Origin: Margaritifera margaritifera
Lineage: Eukaryota; Mollusca; Bivalvia; Unionida; Margaritiferidae
Length of the DNA: 64,000 bases
Direction: 5' to 3'
Assembly (NCBI GenBank): GCA_029931535.1
Contig: JAQPZY010001536.1
Location: 1,511,501 to 1,575,500, forward strand
Positions within the stretch are counted from its first letter, which is position 1. The number at the start of each line of letters is the position of its first letter. A model generated the notes under the pieces. The model did not search any database and was not told where the DNA came from. It saw nothing but the letters and a program-made list of their open reading frames with translations. The position numbers were made by a program, and so were the translations under genes. Positions 47,478 to 58,982 of the stretch are shown here, one piece after another.

Positions 47478-47890
47478 ATATACCTATACTTTATGTAAGG
47501 AATGGAGAAAAAGATTTTCCTTGAAAAGAGTTTATGTCAATCCCGTGGATAATCCGTGGAAGGCAGACAAACATGAAATCATACGATAAAAAACAAAAAT
47601 GGATAGAAATATATTTTGGACTGATATATACTTTCGCGAAGTACTCCTCGGAAGAAAAAATGAAAATGAAATAGGAAGATGACGTACACCCTGCTTTTAA
47701 CAAATCATCACGAGTGTACACCTGAAAAGTTAGTTTGATTTGGGAGAAGAGCTTGACAACAAAAGTCTTAAGAGTTTGCTGGAAAAAGAAAAACATCGAA
47801 TACTTTTCAATTTACGCAGACAAGAAAGCATATGTAGTGGAAAGGTTTAACAGAAACTTAAATACTAGATTTGCCGAAATTTTGTACGGA
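47478..47890 (+). pseudogene. Decayed DDE-type (retroviral-like) integrase, Polinton-like
   Basis: Several frames combine into an rve-type integrase. First EWRKRFSLKRVYVNPVDNPW with KAD follows (WKAD codons at 47557-47568), matching the RKRF-RRRVYV-GID-QWQAD start of the catalytic core. After a degraded middle come DDVHPAFNKSS and KKKNIEYFSIYADKKAYVV, then ERFNRNLNTRFAEILYG. The Glu codon at 47840-47842 corresponds to the third catalytic residue. Core length is shortened and at least two frameshifts and several stops are present, so it is inactive. The KA-VVERFNRTL pattern is familiar from Polinton/Maverick integrases, but related LTR-element integrases cannot be excluded. No polymerase, ATPase or capsid gene is visible. 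Confidence 0.6.
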
Positions 47891-48141
47891 TGATCTTCAA
47901 ATATGGTTCAATGCATTGAATAATTCAACAAATCTAGCTTGTTACCACTGAAAAATCCATACTTATTGACAGTTCTGGTAAATGAATCTCTGAGTCTTTT
48001 TATTATGCTTCTGCCTATTCACAAGTTTAATTCTTTTCCTGTTGGAAAGCGTTTTATAGGTCGTTACAATCCTCACTTGGTTTGGTATTGGCATATCAAG
48101 TGGGGAACTGTTGATTTTGATTTATTTAAATAGAACTATTT

Positions 48142-48143
<2 letters not shown>
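47891..48143. other. No recognised feature
   Basis: It may be the eroded C-terminal region of the integrase. A 64-codon frame at 47939-48133 is unrecognised. Confidence 0.3.
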
Positions 48144-48221
<78 letters not shown>

Positions 48222-48226
48222 ATATA
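48144..48226. repeat. (TA)n microsatellite, 83 bp, one interruption
   Basis: A TA run with a TTTA interruption near 48207. Confidence 0.97.
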
Positions 48227-49298
48227 ACTTGTTTGCATTTTATTTTATCAAATTCTCGGTATATATTTAAATATTTTGTATTTATTTAACTAGAAATATT
48301 TCAAGGTATATTTCACTATTTTACACGTGTTACGTTTCAGTGTCTTATGTGTACATATACGTCATAGTTTGTTGTGAAGTTTATCCAAACCAGAGGCCTT
48401 TGTTTTGAATTCCTTTGCTTCACCTCAAGACCATGCGTGCTATATGCGCTGAGTAACATTTATTTACCGTAAAATCCTAGCGGAGGGCATTTTGCTACCT
48501 GCATTTCGGTTTTACCGGTCTATTAAAATTTTAATTTTAACTGTTATTGTTGTAATATACAATATATGACCGAACCATCTATCTCATATTCCTTACTACT
48601 GTTGTGGTTTTCGGAATTTTCTTTTCTGCAAAATTTTTAAAATGAGAAAGAAAAATTGTTTTTCTGATAAGTGATGTTAGTTAGTTATGGTCTATTAAGA
48701 TGTCACATTTTTGAGAAGATGGTCGTAGTTTTCTTGAACAAACTTTGTCACTGACATTTTTCTATCAAATTACAAAGAAAAAAAAGTGTCGCTGAAAAGC
48801 ATGCGCCGATTCGTATTTAGACAGAATTTAGTACATAATTGATCATTGTTTAAAGTAAACAGAAAATAAAGAAAAAAAAAAGAAAAAAAAAAAGAAATAA
48901 AAATAAATAAATAAAGTACCCAAAATTCTTTGAGAGGTATGCATAGACAGTCTTAAAACGGTCAACGGGTGAAACTCAGAAACTTAGAAACTCACACTTA
49001 CCCCAAAAGAGAAAGATACAAATTAAATTGGAATGAATCTCATTATGACTGCCACATTAGGTCCCGCTTTAGACAGTGCTGTTTTTTTTTTTAGAAAGAT
49101 TCCTTTATTCAGCTCTCACCGGATAATGTATAGGACCAGAATCCCAAACATACTGAATGAATAGATATCAATTCTGAGGAGTAGTAACTGTGAAAGAACT
49201 TGTGTGCCATCTGTTCAGATAATGCCAAATAAGATATTATGTTTTAAACATCCAAAAAGTCTCAAGAAAAAAAAACAATTTTAATGAGGGATCGTCTT

Positions 49299-49300
<2 letters not shown>
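48227..49300. other. AT-rich stretch, no gene seen
   Basis: An A-rich low-complexity run lies at about 48866-48915. No gene. Confidence 0.45.
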
Positions 49301-49338
<38 letters not shown>

Positions 49339-49407
49339 GCACGCACGCGAACACATACATACATACATACATACATACATACATACATACATACATACAT
49401 ACATACA

Positions 49408-49441
<34 letters not shown>

Positions 49442-49443
49442 CA
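49301..49443. repeat. (AC)n(ACGC)n(ACAT)n compound microsatellite, 143 bp
   Basis: AC at 49301-49334, ACGC to about 49349, then about 22 ACAT tetranucleotides to 49443. The His/Thr- or Tyr/Val-rich frames are artefacts. Confidence 0.96.
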
Positions 49444-49941
49444 TTATGGTATCGTTCATTTTCTCAATAACCAAGTTGTGGCCAAATGCAGTGATGAATA
49501 ACTTTTGTGCTTTCTTCTCTGAAGACGTTGGCCAACATATCTGTTAAATCAGTGTAAGCTTTATCATGATGTGACACGATATGCTTTATTACTGATGTTC
49601 ATATTTTATGTTTATTGATAAAAGATTAAACTATTAAACACTTTTTGAATAGATAATGTGGAAAGTTTGTGATAAAAAAAATCTGGAGCCTTACTACTGC
49701 CTTTTTCACACTTTTAAATGGTAATTTGTAGCGAAATGATAATGTATTGCTCCACAAACCTAAACTTAACAACATTAAATAAGACTCCCACGCTAAACTA
49801 CAAAGGCCGACGGTAACTGACAGATGACACGATATAAGATAACACGGTATAATGGTATTTTGACAGAGTTTAAACATAAATGAATCATCTATCATCTGAA
49901 TTACACAGAGGAAAATTGAAAGCCAGCAGTCAGCCACCAAC

Positions 49942-50192
49942 TTTTGACAGGATGCACTCAGATAAACACTAAATATTTCAAGATTTTGCACCCGCTTTCT
50001 TACAACATTTGACAGATGTACACTAAATATTTCAAGATTTTGCACCCGCTTTCTTACAACATTTAACAGAATTTACTCAGATAAACACTAAATATTTCAA
50101 GATTTTGCACCCGCTTTCTTACAACATTTGACAGGATGTACTCAGATAAACACTAAATATTTCAAGATTTTGCATTCGCTTTCGTACAACAT
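49942..50192. repeat. 65-bp tandem repeat, four copies
   Basis: The anchor CACTAAATATTTCAAGATTT starts at 49967, 50021, 50086 and 50151 (intervals 54, 65, 65). The 54-bp interval lacks the ACTCAGATAAA segment. Each unit ends TTACAACATTTGACAGGATG. The 139-codon minus frame 50045-49626 begins within it and is probably incidental. Confidence 0.93.
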
Positions 50193-50867
50193 TTATGGCA
50201 TATACAAATATTGACAATATTTTTGTGTGATTTTACTCATGTTGAAAATATATAAAAGGTTGGAGGTTTCATTGTTTTACCTTTGGTCACGTAAGCTTTT
50301 GACAATCAAGGGCTGTTGTTAATTTATTGTGGCTCTTGGGATTCATTCTTTTTTACAAAGGCATAATAGAAAAGCACGTGACTGCTTGATTGGGAAACAT
50401 TTATTGTAGACCAACGCTCTAAAAACTCGGTCTCTGCCAGTCAGACATTACTAGTTTTTTTTTTATTTTTATTTTTTTATATCAGTCGATATGGTCAAGC
50501 ATTGGTCACTTTCTGTGAATTACTAAATCCATCAATTACGCTTTCGAACTTGAGACTTTGTGAAAAATAATAGCTGCAGGTCTGGCGAGATATCATGTAG
50601 AGAAATTAATTGATTGTTAATCGATCATCGATAGGTTAGCAGAAACTGATGGTCGATCATGAAATTGTATCTCATTCCCAACGCTACTGTTGAGTGGGAA
50701 AATATTCGATATTGTTTACGTGATAAAAGGTATTGCTCAAATTCTGTGCATTTCACACTAGCTGTTGGACTGAATGATGTGTATCTCTATTACGTGCGCA
50801 GCAAAATTAAGGGACATCTCACCCGTTTTGCTAATGTCATATGTAAGAATTAGCAAATCTTAAAGTG
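50193..50867. other. AT-rich stretch, no gene seen
   Basis: A 64-codon frame at 50659-50853 is unsupported. A T-rich run lies near 50456-50476. Confidence 0.42.
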
Positions 50868-50889
50868 CACACACACACACACACACACA
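50868..50889. repeat. (CA)n microsatellite, 22 bp
   Basis: A short pure CA run. Confidence 0.93.
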
Positions 50890-50960
50890 GAGTCGTTTGC
50901 CAATTTTCACTTTACACCAATACTTTTGTACTGGGGATTATGTATGACCTTGAAAGATTG

Positions 50961-51131
50961 TCCAGTCAAAACATGTGTATTACATATATGCTATGATTAT
51001 TTATCCAGTCAAAATATGTGTATTACGTATATGCTATGATTATTTATCTATTCAAGACATGTGTAATACGTGTATGCTATAATTAGTTATCCAGTCAAAA
51101 CATGTGTATTATGTATATGCTATAATTAGGA
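50961..51131. repeat. 43-bp tandem repeat, four copies
   Basis: The unit TCCAGTCAAAACATGTGTAT, TACGTATATGCTATGATTATTTA starts at 50961, 51004, 51047 and 51090. It is unrelated in sequence to the 43-bp array at 22.5 kb. Confidence 0.93.
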
Positions 51132-51382
51132 TTCCAAAGATTATTACTTTTATTACCTGGAATAATGTTCTCAAATGAAAGACAACACGTGCCTTTGTAA
51201 ATAATCTTTGTCGCCAATACACACTCCGAGTCAACGTTCTTGATATGGTTGATATGGGATTCGTTCTTTAAACTGATAATATTAGTCCCATCATAAGTCA
51301 CTAACACAAGTATCCACTAACTGCTTTGATGGGTATATAAGAATGTCTTGTGAGTCATTGTCTATATCAACTATAAGATAAC

Positions 51383-51385
<3 letters not shown>

Positions 51386-51437
<52 letters not shown>

Positions 51438-51557
51438 CATATATATATACATATATAGAGAGAGATATAACTATATCTATATATATAGATATATCTATCT
51501 ATCTATCAATCTATATCTAAATATATATCTATATCTATATCTACAACACAAACACAT

Positions 51558-51626
<69 letters not shown>
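51386..51626. repeat. Complex AT/ATCT microsatellite region
   Basis: An AT run, then mixed ATAC/GAGA/ATCT/CTAT simple repeats (51432-51560), then a second AT run to 51626. Confidence 0.95.
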
Positions 51627-51629
<3 letters not shown>

Positions 51630-53470
51630 GGTTTTAAAGGTATCGAAATCTATTTTTCGCAAAAACTATGTCGACAGAACCATATTGGATTTACTTAATA
51701 ACACAGTAACCAGATATACATGAGGAAGTGGTTATGAAACTTACTCAGAGAATTAGAGCAAATGGTCGAATAGTCGCCATCCGGATGTTTTGAAATTAGT
51801 TTCATATTCCTTGTCTTTTCCAGCTGTTTCTAGGTGAAATAGCGCTTAATGTAAATCAGACTCTAGACTGAACAGAATTATCAAAGATACTTTTTTTTAC
51901 ATGACGTAAAGTTGAATAGGTATCTTAAAACATGTGTGCGAGTAAACATATTACAGAAGCAAAATTGCTGTCAAAGCGGATTTCTAATTCCGTAAGTGAA
52001 CATATATCTTCGATCTTGGAAAGAGTCCACTTCAAGAATACTCCAGCAAACAAAGAATGGACTGACAAATCATATCAAAAATTGCTAACGTCTATAACTT
52101 CATCAACTGAAGCAATGAATATGTTTCCTATGCACCCATTTTGAACATACAATAACTTTTCTGAATGGCAATCGTACCACTACTCGATTTAAGATTCCCA
52201 TTGGGCGCCATTCTGGCGGCCTGTACCAATATGTATTTTCAAGACAGACAGCTTTCCAACCTTGCTCACTAAATATCCTTACAGTAAATTAGTAGCACCC
52301 GCAAGTTATTGTCTTACAAACCCATACTTCTTCCGGCTAGCAATTCTTTTCTCATAACCTTTATGAGAATATCAAGCATCTTGACAGTTTAACTGGATTC
52401 TTTATTTTGCTCAATTTTGATTTGTGAGAATTCATTTTTCATTTGTACTTTCATAACCTTAAGTTGTTAAGAGCTGGTGTAGAAACAATGATAAACGCCC
52501 AGTTGGAATCTGTTTAACTGACCCTGTCATTTGTTTAGAGCGACATGGTCACACGTTATTGTTGTTCAAACTCGTTTACCTTTAAGACTGTTGTCGTATG
52601 CTTAAAACATTTTCAACCTTTTGACCCCATGCTTGGGACTTCATCAAGGATTAGAACCCGTCATTTTAGTTCGCTCGATCTTTGTAAAACAGCATACCAA
52701 ATAAGATAACCTTTTCTCAGTCGGTGTAGACGAAGTACAGGTTACAAGAAGAACAGACTAACGGACGGATGGACACATAGAAGGACAGTCTCGGTTACGT
52801 AGGGATGAACATGACCCATCACAATATACCGGCAAAAACGAGGTTATAAAAATAAATAGCTTTTCACAATAAAAAAACTAATCCATCAAAATGTATTAAA
52901 AAAATAACAATTAAACTATTTCCCCAAAAATCGTAATGGAATTTGAGCTTTTTTCATACACTGGAGATAAACACGCAGACATGTAAAGAAAGATGTTTGA
53001 TCATAACAACTTGTATATGGAATACATATGAATTCCATTAAGCGCCTGTCTTGACATACCAAACAGAAATGTGCCATCATAATTGCCGGCATACTGCGAG
53101 CAGATGCGTCACAGAGGTCATCTTTGTAGATGGCAGTGGCCTAGACGTTAGCCAGAGCCCATTTGAATCACGATAGTAGTAAGAAGCTGTTTCTTAAGAC
53201 GTCATTGTCATCATCTGCTAAACTGCTACTAATCTCTTTAAGCAGATAAAATATCTTTGTAGTTTATATCTGTAACCTTCGAAATGAGTATGCGCCGACA
53301 ACTGCTAAGTATGATTTGCACGCAGCCCGAATTCACTTACTCTCACAGGCCCATAATCCTAAAGAATGAGAACGTACAACCGCATATGGAAGACAGATAT
53401 ACTTCGCTGAGGATTGTGGTGAGGATTGAAATGATCATAAAAGAAGTCTGACTAGAGTTTTCTATTCTAT
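51627..53470. other. AT-rich stretch with one tRNA-like relic
   Basis: Near 53132-53170, TGGCCTAGACGTTAGC resembles a tRNA A box and CCATTTGAATCAC a degraded B box. It is too diverged to be functional. A 70-codon frame at 51932-52144 is unrecognised. No gene is supportable. Confidence 0.35.
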
Positions 53471-53724
53471 GGTTTGGTTTGGTTTTTATGGGTTTAACGC
53501 CATTTTTCAGCACATGATAGGCTATACATGGTGGCCAGTATATCTGGTGGAGGAAAAACCCGGGAAAATACCTGGAAGAACCACCGACCCACGGGAAACT
53601 ACTGGCAAGCTTTCTCACATAACTACATTGGCCGAGCCCAAGACTTGAACCCACGCAGACAGAGGTGAGATGGCAGTGATCGGTAAAGGCGAGCGCCTTA
53701 GACCACTCGGCCACACAGGGCCCC
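53471..53724 (-). mobile_element. SINE-1 copy c (tRNA-derived), minus strand
   Basis: Flanks TCTATTCTAT (53461-53470) and TCAATTCTAT (53725-53734) differ at one base and serve as a 10-bp target duplication, fixing a 254-bp element. On the minus strand the head has A box TGGCCGAGTGG (53703-53713), an exact tRNA-Leu/Ser form, and B box GGTTCAAGTC (53642-53651). The central block, ATAGCCTATCATGTGCTG and an (AACC)n-type tail follow as in the other two copies. The 123-codon minus frame across it is a by-product. Confidence 0.94.
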
Positions 53725-53734
53725 TCAATTCTAT

Positions 53735-54388
53735 ATCTCCCTCCCCTTGTTTGCTAGAAAAAGGAACATAGGATTGGCGACTTTTATTTATTCGTTGGCT
53801 GTTTAGGGTTTGAAATTGACACTGGAAAAAAACTGAAGCTTAACTAATAATATAGACTGGAAATGTAAGTAAGGATTTTTTGGGGATATATTACATTTTT
53901 ATTTGATTTTTCTTTACATGATGGAGGTAAGACCTTTGTCCACTATTGCCATCGTTGTCTTTGAAAACAAAGGATCCGTCTGACTGCTAGGCTGAAAATG
54001 TGACGTTTTTAGCCGATTCGTTGTCTGTGAAATATAAAATCCCGTCTTCTTCGTCTGCGATGCCCCGAACCAGAGCGGCACTTTTTAGACAGTTGTGTTT
54101 ACCCCCATGTCAATTACAAAGAAGATATAGCTTCAAGATATTAATATGCATTGGTTAATCTTATTTTTGCATTGAAAACTACTATTTTGCCCATTACACA
54201 GATGTCTGCATTGCTTCCAAAATCGTTTTAAAAATTAATCAGTCACGTAATTAGCTTTTAGCATTAAGGAAAATGTCCATTCATGGTAGCTGAAGATAAC
54301 TCATTAGGTGAAGACTGTTGCCTCTTTCCTCATTCTAGTCAAAATCCGGATGACTACCATTATGTCTGAAATTTCATTTCATGTACAG
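53735..54388. other. AT-rich stretch, no gene seen
   Basis: No feature beyond the candidate exon that follows. Confidence 0.42.
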
Positions 54389-54446
54389 GTTACCAGAGGA
54401 AATTTTACCTATGGACACCGTGAGATTGATGATTGCAAATGATGAG
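54389..54446 (+). CDS. Candidate internal exon, weak
   Basis: A 58-nt segment lies between the acceptor-like CATGTACAG (ending 54388) and the donor-like GAG|GTAATT (donor at 54447). One base completes a split codon, then 19 codons read LPEEILPMDTVRLMIANDE, and the frame runs six codons past the donor to a stop. The composition is protein-like. The polypyrimidine tract is weak and no partner exon in matching phase was identified. Chance is a real alternative. Confidence 0.2.
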
Positions 54447-54552
54447 GTAATTATGCAATTCACATAATTTCGAAAAAGATTCTTTCTGGACAAAAAAACC
54501 CCCCAACAAAACAAATTAAACAAAACAAAAAAAATACCTTTACCCTAAGCGT

Positions 54553-56274
<1,722 letters not shown>

Positions 56275-56357
56275 TGCAAAAACTACTTACCTCTGAAACT
56301 GAAGAGCTTGACAACGTGCAAAACTACTCACTCCGAAACTGAAGAGTTTGACAAGAG
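56275..56357. repeat. Two-copy tandem duplication, 42-bp period
   Basis: TGCAAAAACTACTTACC at 56275 and TGCAAAACTACTCACTCC at 56317 start copies that share GAAACTGAAGAG and TTGACAA. The copies are moderately diverged. Confidence 0.8.
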
Positions 56358-56810
56358 CATTGCTCCAGTAAAAATGGGCAATTTTAAACATGTCAACACA
56401 TTTTTAGGAAGAAAGTAACTTAGATCAAATTACAATCAAGACATATGTTACACTGACTTTAGCAAGTCACCAGAACAAATAAAGTAAAGGTGTCAAGTGT
56501 CTGGAACTAATTTGTTAGACTCTTAACATACATATCTGTCCGCCAAGCTGGCAGGCTTGGGGATAATGAACAAAATTGTATAGTGAATCGCCAGATAGCA
56601 GAGGCGCTTACCTAGCGGCGATGGTGCAGAATACGTCACTTTGCAATGAAGGTCAAAAACAAATATTTTATATTACAAATATCTTTTCTTTCTTTGTATT
56701 CCTTGAATTGTCAACGTTACTTTATAATCAGTATCTGTAAATGACAATCTGTGGAACCGATCCAAAAACATATTCAACTCCCACCTTTACATTATTCTTC
56801 GCTATCACAA

Positions 56811-57840
56811 AGTATGCTAATTCCACTAAACAATATGCTAATTCCAACAACAAGTATGCTACTTTTAACACAAAGTATGCTATTTTAACACAAAGTGGTC
56901 TAATGCCAACACAAAGTGAGCTAATTCCAACACAATGTGTGCTAATTCCAACACAAAGTAGGCTAATTACAACACAAATAAAGCTGATTCCAACAAAAAG
57001 TATGCTAATTATAACAAAAAGTATTCTAATTCCAACACTAAGTGTGCTAATTCCACTAAAAAAATATGCTATTTCCAACAACAAATATGCTACTTCCAAC
57101 ACAAAGTGTGCTATATCAACACAAAGTGTGCTAATTACAACACAAAGTGTGCTAATTACAACACAAAGAATGCTGATTCCAACACAAAGTATGCTGATTA
57201 AAACAAAAAGTATGCTAATTCCAACACAAAGTGTGCTAATTCCAACACAAAGTGTGCTAATTTCAACACAAAGTATGCTAATACCAACATAAAGTATGCT
57301 AGTTACAACACAAAGTATGCTGATTCCAACACAAAGTGTGCTAATTATACCAAAACGTATGCTAATTCCAACACAAAGTATGCTGATTCCAACATAATGT
57401 ACGCTAATTCCAGCACAAAATATGCTAATTACAACACAAAGTATGCTCATTCCAACACAAAGTGTGCTAATTCCAACACAAAGTGTGCTAATTTCAACAC
57501 AAAGTATGCTAATTTCAACACAAAGTATGCTAATACCAACATAAAGTATGCTAGTTACAACACAAAGTATGCTGATTCCAACACAAAGTGTGCTAATTAT
57601 ACCAAAACGTATGCTAATTCCAACACAAAGTATGCTAATTCCAACATAATGTATGCTAATTCCAGCACAAAGTATGCTAATTACAACACAAAGTATGCTC
57701 ATTCCAACAAAAAGTATGCTAAGTACAACACAAAGTGTGCTAATAACAACAATATGTATGCTCATTACAGCACAAAATATGCTAATTACAACAACATGTA
57801 TGATAATTACGACAACATGTATGCTAATACCAATTTTTTT
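56811..57840. repeat. 21-bp minisatellite, about 49 units, open on both strands
   Basis: The unit ACAAAGTATGCTAATTCCAAC repeats over about 1 kb with moderate variation. It carries a 252-bp (12-unit) block duplication: TAATACCAAC with the same linked neighbours at 57279 and 57531. A looser 231-bp (11-unit) repeat of the CCACTAAA-containing block lies in the first half. A 371-codon minus frame (57843-56728) and plus frames of 183 and 158 codons span it. The minus peptide changes repeat phase between GISILCV and AYLLLEI registers, which shows frame-changing indels. Openness therefore reflects a unit with few stop-generating sites rather than selection on a protein. Confidence 0.95.
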
Positions 57841-58329
57841 CACGAAAAACGTTGTGGAACCTATGTTAAATAATCTACTACTTATTGGTGGTATCTTATG
57901 ATGTTTATCATTTCAATATTGCAAATCCAAAATGGTCAACGCAGCCAATCAGTTTGTCTCTTATCTTACAAACACGAGGGGTTTATCGACCAAGGGATGT
58001 TTCCATCTTTGTGTGGTCGTCATCCAATCAGATGCTTTAAGAAATCTGGATTTGCCTAGTTTCGAAATAAAAACAATATTTGAATAGAAGACGCAAGACA
58101 AATGTCATGGTGACCAAGAATACCTGTACATTTACTACACGCCACTGACTGCTGCCCAGGTGGCGCTCTTGCTTGTCCTATGTAAAACATCCTTTGTGAA
58201 GTAGTTTGTATCCGTTGGTTTCTGGATTCTAAAATAATCCATTAAGGAAGAGTTTACTATCTTATGCCTTTCGCTTAGCTTTGCTTAGCTGTTGATGTTA
58301 CGTCATATCGAGCGTTGCTATACATAAGT

Positions 58330-58340
<11 letters not shown>
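57841..58340. other. Non-repetitive stretch, no gene seen
   Basis: No supportable feature. Confidence 0.42.
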
Positions 58341-58416
<76 letters not shown>

Positions 58417-58439
58417 CACACATACACACACACACACAC
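58341..58439. repeat. (TA)n(CA)n compound microsatellite
   Basis: TA repeats to 58409, then CA repeats with one CATA interruption to 58439. Confidence 0.96.
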
Positions 58440-58821
58440 GTTGACCTTTTGATACTTCTCACCACAATATTTCTGTACCACCCACTCCTAAAATACGAAC
58501 AAGGGGTTTGAACCTTAAACTCTGAGTGTGCGCGGAGAAAATTTATTTTCTAATCTGGTATATCTCGCTATGAGTGCACGTTTTCCAATGCATTAAATAT
58601 TCTGTTGATCTGTTTCAAGTATCTGTCAAGAATGTCACATAGTATTTAACAATGGGAACCTCGCAACTTTTCTGCTGTGAATGTATTGGCATTTCTTGAC
58701 GACTCAGTTCAGCTAATCGGTAACATAAACAGTTACTTGTGTTTCAGCTTTATTCATTTCGTGCTTGATGCATTTTTTGTTACAAGGAATTAGAGTTAGC
58801 ATGCCAGATTAAGACAAAATC

Positions 58822-58952
58822 AAATGCAAACAAGCCAAGAGTGACTATTTCCATGCTTTGTTTCAATGCAAACGAGCTAACAGTGACTATTTCCATGCTT
58901 TGTTTGGATGCAAACAATCCAACAGTGACTATTTCCATGCTTTGTTTCAATG
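58822..58952. repeat. 42-bp tandem repeat, three copies
   Basis: GTGACTATTTCCATGCTTTG starts at 58841, 58883 and 58925, each preceded by ATGCAAAC(A/G)A(G/T)CC-like sequence. It lies about 30 bp before the large satellite; both contain TTTCCATG but are otherwise different. Confidence 0.93.
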
Positions 58953-58982
58953 ACAGTGAACTTTAATTGTGACTTGAAAAAG

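Noticed and set aside
49237..49547. Tyr/Val- and His/Thr-rich frames around 49.3 kb
   Set aside because: Translations of the (AC)n(ACAT)n microsatellite.
53343..53714. 123-codon minus frame resembling a conserved protein
   Set aside because: It spans the SINE-1 copy. Similar peptides appear at the other two SINE-1 copies because the SINE is shared, not because it encodes a protein.
56728..57843. 371-codon minus-strand frame as a real repeat protein
   Set aside because: The frame is made almost wholly of the 21-bp satellite and changes register after indels while staying open. The unit offers few single-base routes to stop codons, so openness needs no selection. No initiation or splice context sets it apart.
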